Shown here piece after piece: positions 60,058 to 64,000 of a stretch of 64,000 nucleotides of DNA. The notes beneath the pieces are model-generated. The model had not been told where the DNA came from, did not search any database, and worked only from the letters and a program-made list of their open reading frames with translations. Origin of the DNA: Clostridium disporicum (GTDB lineage: Bacteria > Bacillota > Clostridia > Clostridiales > Clostridiaceae). The position numbers were made by a program, and so were the translations under genes. The stretch covers positions 121,523 through 185,522 of the forward strand of contig NZ_CYZX01000002.1 in NCBI RefSeq assembly GCF_001405015.1, given 5' to 3'. How positions within the stretch are numbered: the stretch's first letter is position 1; each line of letters starts with the position of its first letter.

Positions 60058-61079
60058 TGAGCAAACAAAGTTCAATATTAAGACCAACGCTAGTTCTTGG
60101 ATTAATAACTTTAGTAGTATCAGCTGTATTAGTTTTAACTTACAACTTAACAGGTGTAGGTGTAGCTGGACCAGCTATAAGTGATGAAATGTTAGCAATG
60201 GCAGTAGATGTTTTACCAGGTGGAGAAGGATTTGATGATGCAGGTGTAGGTTCAAGTGCAACTGTTCCAGCTGTTATAGGAACATCTAATGATGCAGGTT
60301 ACGTAATAAATGCCATCGGAAAAGGTTACGGTGGAGATATGAGTGTTTTAGTTGGATTAGATAACGATGGTAAGATTACTGGAGTTAAAGTATATGAAAT
60401 GTCTGAAACACCAGGTATCGGAACAAAAGTAACTGAGGATGCTGATTTCTTAGCAACATTTATAGGAAAGACTTCAGTAGATGGTAGTGATGCTGTATCA
60501 GGAGCTACATTCTCATCTAAGGGATTAAATGAAGCAATAACAAATGCATTTGATGCATTTAACATAATAAAATCAGGTGGACAATTAGAAGGTGGAAGTG
60601 CACCAGCTGGTGACTCAAATGAGAAAGCTGAAGAAAAACCAGCAGAACCAGCAGTAGAATATAAAGCAGCAAAAGATGTTACAATTGATGATGTTAAAGA
60701 AGCTGCAAAAGAAGTATTAGTTGATGGAGATAACTTTGAAGAGGTTTCTGTAGAAGCTGATAATGTTAACTTCGTTCTTAAAGCAGAAAATGGTGCAGGT
60801 TATGTTATTAACTCTGTTGGTGTAGGATTCTATGATGATGATATAAGTGTAGTAATAGGATTTGATGCTGATAAAAATATTACAGGTGTAAAAGTTGTAG
60901 GAATAAGTGATACACCAGGAATAGGAACACAAGTTGCAGAAGCAGAATTCTTAAACCAATTTGTTGGTAAGTCTGAAATAGCTGAAGATATCGTAGTATC
61001 AGGAGCTACTTTCTCATCAACAGGATTAAATGAAGCAGTTAGAGCTGCAATAGAAGCAGTGAAAGGAGTGGATGCATAA
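60057..61079 (+). CDS. rnfG: Rnf complex subunit G with two FMN-binding domains
   Basis: Membrane-anchored flavin subunit. Residues 1-32 hold one transmembrane helix. Two similar FMN-binding domains follow (about 70-175 and 225-335), joined by a Pro/Glu/Ala linker. Both have the GYVINxxGxGF-type strand, an ETPGIGTKV-like and a DTPGIGTQV segment and the SGATFSS attachment motif, with Thr151 and Thr318 as covalent flavin sites. RnfG is usually about 190-210 residues with one domain, so 340 residues is a true duplication. It shares its first base with the last base of rnfD and its stop overlaps rnfE. Confidence 0.94.
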   Translation: MSKQSSILRPTLVLGLITLVVSAVLVLTYNLTGVGVAGPAISDEMLAMAVDVLPGGEGFDDAGVGSSATVPAVIGTSNDAGYVINAIGKGYGGDMSVLVGLDNDGKITGVKVYEMSETPGIGTKVTEDADFLATFIGKTSVDGSDAVSGATFSSKGLNEAITNAFDAFNIIKSGGQLEGGSAPAGDSNEKAEEKPAEPAVEYKAAKDVTIDDVKEAAKEVLVDGDNFEEVSVEADNVNFVLKAENGAGYVINSVGVGFYDDDISVVIGFDADKNITGVKVVGISDTPGIGTQVAEAEFLNQFVGKSEIAEDIVVSGATFSSTGLNEAVRAAIEAVKGVDA

Positions 61080-61753
61080 TGAAGGAAAAAGTAAGTAACT
61101 TATCAATTCTAACTAAAGGTATAATCAAGGAAAATCCAGTACTTGTATTATTATTAGGTACGTGTCCAACACTTGCAGTAACTTCTATGGCTATGAATGG
61201 TCTAGGAATGGGACTAGCTACTACTTTCGTTTTAATAGGTTCAAACATAGTTATATCATTACTTAAAAACTTTATTCCTAAGGAAGTTAGACTTCCAAGC
61301 TTTATCGTTATTATTGCAGGTTTCGTTACAGTTGTAGGTTTCTTAATGCAAAGTTACCTTCCATCACTTTATAAGTCTTTAGGTGTATTCTTATCACTTA
61401 TAACAGTTAACTGTATTATTCTTGCAAGAGCAGAAATGTTCGCTTGTAAAAATAAAGTATTTGCTTCTATCTTAGATGCAATAGGAATGGGGATAGGATT
61501 TACTTTAGCATTATTTGCTATAGGTTCTATAAGAGAAATATTAGGTTCAGGTACTTGGATGGGTATCACTTTAACTAAAGATATAATCGAACCAATGGGT
61601 ATATTCGTTACTCCAGCTGGTGGATTCTTCGTATTTGGATGCTTAATAGCATTAGTTAATAAGCTTACAAATTACAGTATATCAAAGAAAAAAGCAGGAT
61701 GTTCTGCATGTCCAGGTAAGGATGCTTGCCATGGTTCAGAAGGAGGGTGCTAA
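61079..61753 (+). CDS. rnfE: Rnf complex subunit E with cysteine-rich tail
   Basis: Integral membrane subunit (224 residues, six helices) of the Rnf ion-translocating core, paralogous to RnfA. It contains ENPVLVLLLGTCPTLAVTSMA, with the cysteine half of the membrane iron-sulfur site shared with RnfA, and AMNGLGMGLATT. The last 25 residues are unusual: GCSACPGKDACHGSEGGC has four cysteines and a histidine. The ATG overlaps the rnfG stop. Confidence 0.94.
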   Translation: MKEKVSNLSILTKGIIKENPVLVLLLGTCPTLAVTSMAMNGLGMGLATTFVLIGSNIVISLLKNFIPKEVRLPSFIVIIAGFVTVVGFLMQSYLPSLYKSLGVFLSLITVNCIILARAEMFACKNKVFASILDAIGMGIGFTLALFAIGSIREILGSGTWMGITLTKDIIEPMGIFVTPAGGFFVFGCLIALVNKLTNYSISKKKAGCSACPGKDACHGSEGGC

Positions 61754-61756
61754 TCG

Positions 61757-62344
61757 ATGAAAGAAATGATGATTATATTAGTTAGCGCTATTTTAGTTGA
61801 TAACTTTGTTTTAGCTAAGTTCATGGGAATTTGTCCTTTCTTAGGAGTATCTAAGAAGATTGACTCAGCTTTAGGTATGAGTGCAGCTGTTACTTTCGTA
61901 ATGGTTATGGCTTCAGCAGTTACTTTCCCAATATATCAAATATTAAATAAATATGAATTAGGATATTTAAAAACTGTTGCATTTATCCTAGTAATAGCAA
62001 CATTCGTTCAATTACTTGAAATAGTTTTAAAGAAGTTTATGCCACCACTATACAAGGCATTAGGTGTTTATTTACCATTAATAACTACTAACTGTGCTGT
62101 ACTTGGAGTTACTGTTTTAAACATAGATAACGGATATAACTTCTTACAATCAATTGTTAATGCTTTAGGAGCTGGTCTTGGATTTACATTAGCATTAATC
62201 TTATTCTCAGGAGTAAGACAAAAGATGGAAAATACAGATATTCCAAAAGCATTTAAGGGATTACCAATAACATTAATAGCTGCAGCTATATTAGCAGTTT
62301 CATTCGTTGGATTCTCAGGAGTAGTTGACGGTCTATTTAAATAA
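61757..62344 (+). CDS. rnfA: Rnf complex subunit A
   Basis: Six-helix membrane subunit of 195 residues, partner of RnfE. DNFVLAKFMGICPFLGVSKK carries the cysteine of the intramembrane iron-sulfur centre, and LPLITTNCAVLGVTVLN is the matching second block. ATG 61757 is 3 bases after the rnfE stop, so the two are translated together. Confidence 0.96.
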   Translation: MKEMMIILVSAILVDNFVLAKFMGICPFLGVSKKIDSALGMSAAVTFVMVMASAVTFPIYQILNKYELGYLKTVAFILVIATFVQLLEIVLKKFMPPLYKALGVYLPLITTNCAVLGVTVLNIDNGYNFLQSIVNALGAGLGFTLALILFSGVRQKMENTDIPKAFKGLPITLIAAAILAVSFVGFSGVVDGLFK

Positions 62345-62366
62345 GATAAAGTGAGGTATAAAAAGT

Positions 62367-63158
62367 ATGTTAGAAGCTTATTTAGTACCTATTGCAATAT
62401 TTATAGTACTAGGATTAATTGCAGGACTTCTATTATCAATAGCATCTAAGAAGTTAGCTGTTGAAGTAGACGAAAGAGTTGGTAAGGTAAGAGAATGCTT
62501 ACCAGGAGCTAACTGTGGAGCTTGTGGATATGCTGGTTGCGATGAATATGCAGTAGCATTAATAGAAAAAAATGAAAAAATAACACTTTGTAAACCAGGT
62601 GGAGCTGCAGCTACAGCTCAAATCGGTGAAATATTAGGAACAGAAGCAGAAGTAGGAGAAAGAGAAGTTGCTTTCGTTAAATGTAACGGTGTTCCTTCAG
62701 CTACTAATGCTAAATATGAATATAAAGGAACTCAAACTTGTGCAGCAAATAACCTTTTATTCTCAGGTAAAGGTTCATGTGCATTTGGATGTTTAGGTTT
62801 CGGAGATTGTACAGTTTCATGTGAATTTGATGCTATACATATAGTTGATGGAGTAGCTAAGGTTGATCCAGAAAAATGTACAGCTTGTGGAGCTTGTATA
62901 AAGACTTGTCCTAAGGCTATAATAGCTTTAAGACCAATAAGCAAAGAAGTTAAAGTTCTTTGTAACAACAAAGACAAAGGTGGAATCACAAGAAAAGCAT
63001 GTACAAATGGATGTATTGGATGTATGAAATGTCAAAAGACATGTGAATTTGGAGCAATTACTGTTACAAATAATGTTGCATCAATCGATCATTCAAAATG
63101 TACAAACTGTAAGGCTTGTGTTGAAGTTTGTCCAGTAAAATGTATTCACTTAGATTAA
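62367..63158 (+). CDS. rnfB: Rnf complex subunit B
   Basis: Ferredoxin-facing iron-sulfur subunit, 263 residues. One N-terminal helix (about 5-25) is followed by the Fes-type cluster CLPGANCGACGYAGCDEYA and three more cysteine sets: CTACGACIKTCP, CIGCMKCQKTCEF and CTNCKACVEVCP. It accepts electrons from reduced ferredoxin and passes them into the membrane core. GTGAGG precedes ATG 62367. Last gene of the operon; terminator follows. Confidence 0.96.
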   Translation: MLEAYLVPIAIFIVLGLIAGLLLSIASKKLAVEVDERVGKVRECLPGANCGACGYAGCDEYAVALIEKNEKITLCKPGGAAATAQIGEILGTEAEVGEREVAFVKCNGVPSATNAKYEYKGTQTCAANNLLFSGKGSCAFGCLGFGDCTVSCEFDAIHIVDGVAKVDPEKCTACGACIKTCPKAIIALRPISKEVKVLCNNKDKGGITRKACTNGCIGCMKCQKTCEFGAITVTNNVASIDHSKCTNCKACVEVCPVKCIHLD

Positions 63159-63164
63159 TAATGA

Positions 63165-63198
63165 AAGGGTACTTACTTATGTAGGTACTCTTTTTTTG
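63165..63198 (+). terminator. rnf operon terminator
   Basis: GGGTACTTAC (63168-63177) pairs with GTAGGTACTC (63181-63190) with wobble pairs, followed by TTTTTTT. Confidence 0.85.
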
Positions 63199-63333
63199 CT
63201 TAAAAATAGCTTATACGAAAGATAATTTTAAATTTCTTGAAAGATATAAAAAATATTATTCAGAACATACTTTCTCATATTAGACAAATGTAGTAGAATA
63301 GTAATATATTTTACTAAGGATGGAGAAGTTTAA

Positions 63334-63888
63334 ATGAAAGGAAAAGAACATATGATAGTTGGAACTACAGCTACAGCTACTATGGGTATCGGTTTTTTAT
63401 TAACTAATACTATAAGTAGTGTGATATATTTAGTTCCATTAATTTTAGGTGGATTTATTGGATCATATATGCCAGATATAGATTCACATAATTCAAAAGC
63501 GAGACAGTTTTTTAATAAATTTATTGTTATATTGATAATAGCTTTAGTTATAGGTTATATGTTAGGGATGGCGTTAAGTATAGATAATATTATTTCGTTT
63601 TTAAATAAACATTGGGATGAATATTTTCCATATATATTATTTTTTGCATTAGTAATTTTAGGGAAACTTTCACCTCATAGGATGTTTACACATAAATGGT
63701 TTGGAACAATACTATTTTGTTTTAGTGTATATTTAATTGGTAATATTTATTTGACTTTAGGTTTTTCCATGGGATATATTTTACATATAGTATGTGATAG
63801 ATTTTCACCAAAGGGGAAAAAATTAAAGTTTTTTGAATTTAAGTTACCTTGCAGAAACACAAAAAATAAGATAACTATTTGTTGGTAA
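63334..63888 (+). CDS. YdjM-like membrane-bound metal-dependent hydrolase
   Basis: A 184-residue integral membrane protein with five or six hydrophobic segments. MPDIDSHNSKARQF, SPHRMFTHKWFGTI and GYILHIVCDRFSPKG contain the conserved His and Asp residues of the YdjM (DUF457) family, described as LexA-regulated, membrane-bound hydrolases. ATG 63334 follows GGATGGAG. The substrate is unknown. It is complete, ending at 63888. Confidence 0.82.
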   Translation: MKGKEHMIVGTTATATMGIGFLLTNTISSVIYLVPLILGGFIGSYMPDIDSHNSKARQFFNKFIVILIIALVIGYMLGMALSIDNIISFLNKHWDEYFPYILFFALVILGKLSPHRMFTHKWFGTILFCFSVYLIGNIYLTLGFSMGYILHIVCDRFSPKGKKLKFFEFKLPCRNTKNKITICW

Positions 63889-63910
63889 AACTTTTAAATT
63901 TAGGATAGAA

Positions 63911-63934
63911 GGCATCAAGATGATGTTTTTCTCT
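63911..63934 (+). terminator. weak hairpin after the YdjM-like gene
   Basis: CATCA pairs with TGATG around AGA, followed by TTTTTCTCTCTTTTT. The stem is short. Confidence 0.4.
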
Positions 63935-64000
63935 CTTTTTATTTAATAACGAGTTAAATATGATGTTATAGCAAATTATTTGTTATATTGTAATGGATAA

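Overview
The window is chromosomal DNA of very low GC content, with AGGAGG-type ribosome sites and AT-rich codon use throughout. The gene set points to a strictly anaerobic Clostridium (sensu stricto, probably gut-associated): PolC-type replicase, FabK-type fatty acid synthesis, an Rnf complex, rubrerythrin, acetate kinase, lactate dehydrogenase and a tryptophan T-box. I cannot name the species. I see no rRNA, tRNA, CRISPR array, insertion sequence or prophage. Genes are tightly packed and mostly on the + strand, with U-tailed hairpins between transcription units.

Layout. 1-6165: tail of a patatin-like lipase, polC, and a methyltransferase. 6224-7380: three tiny genes and a zinc-ribbon membrane protein. 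7500-18618: the lipid block. A FabK-like flavin oxidoreductase is divergent from an eleven-gene operon fabH-acpP-fabK-fabD-fabG-fabF-accB-fabZ-accC-accD-accA. TTTGA/TCAAA operators lie just downstream of both divergent promoters. The biotin ligase gene birA converges on accA and sits behind a PAS-GGDEF-HD-GYP gene. 20782-37712: mostly single-gene units, including a dicarboxylate symporter, a secreted metallo-beta-lactamase-fold protein, a Suv3-like RNA helicase, rubrerythrin, PepF, YeiH, AckA, an AI-2E family transporter, and an exported Ntn-hydrolase that looks like HslV or a proteasome beta subunit.

37909-46048 is an anaerobic purine/ureide catabolic locus. A YgeV-like sigma-54 activator is followed by three palindromic candidate activator sites, a clear -24/-12 promoter, and then ygeY, ygeW, carbamate kinase, ygeX and ssnA. 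The matching dihydropyrimidinase/hydantoinase gene is about 6 kb downstream at 51936. Between them lie a 48-residue zinc ribbon, a cytochrome b5-like lipoprotein, an unrecognised 531-residue protein, an orphan PTS IIB with an overlapping 21-codon leader ORF, ldh, and trpS behind a Trp T-box.

53494-57426 holds poorly characterised envelope genes: a holin-like protein, a pentapeptide-repeat protein fused to a channel-like tail, a YtxH-like anchor and a C39-like peptidase. 57782-63158 is a complete rnfCDGEAB operon whose RnfG has two FMN-binding domains and whose RnfE has a cysteine-rich tail. A YdjM-like membrane protein closes the window.

How the parts work together (inference): the purine/ureide genes would release ammonia, pyruvate and carbamoyl phosphate, giving ATP through carbamate kinase. 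AckA, Ldh and Rnf handle the remaining carbon and reducing power. The fab/acc operon with BirA supplies membrane fatty acids under what looks like MarR-type (FabT/FabR) control, with the regulator encoded elsewhere.
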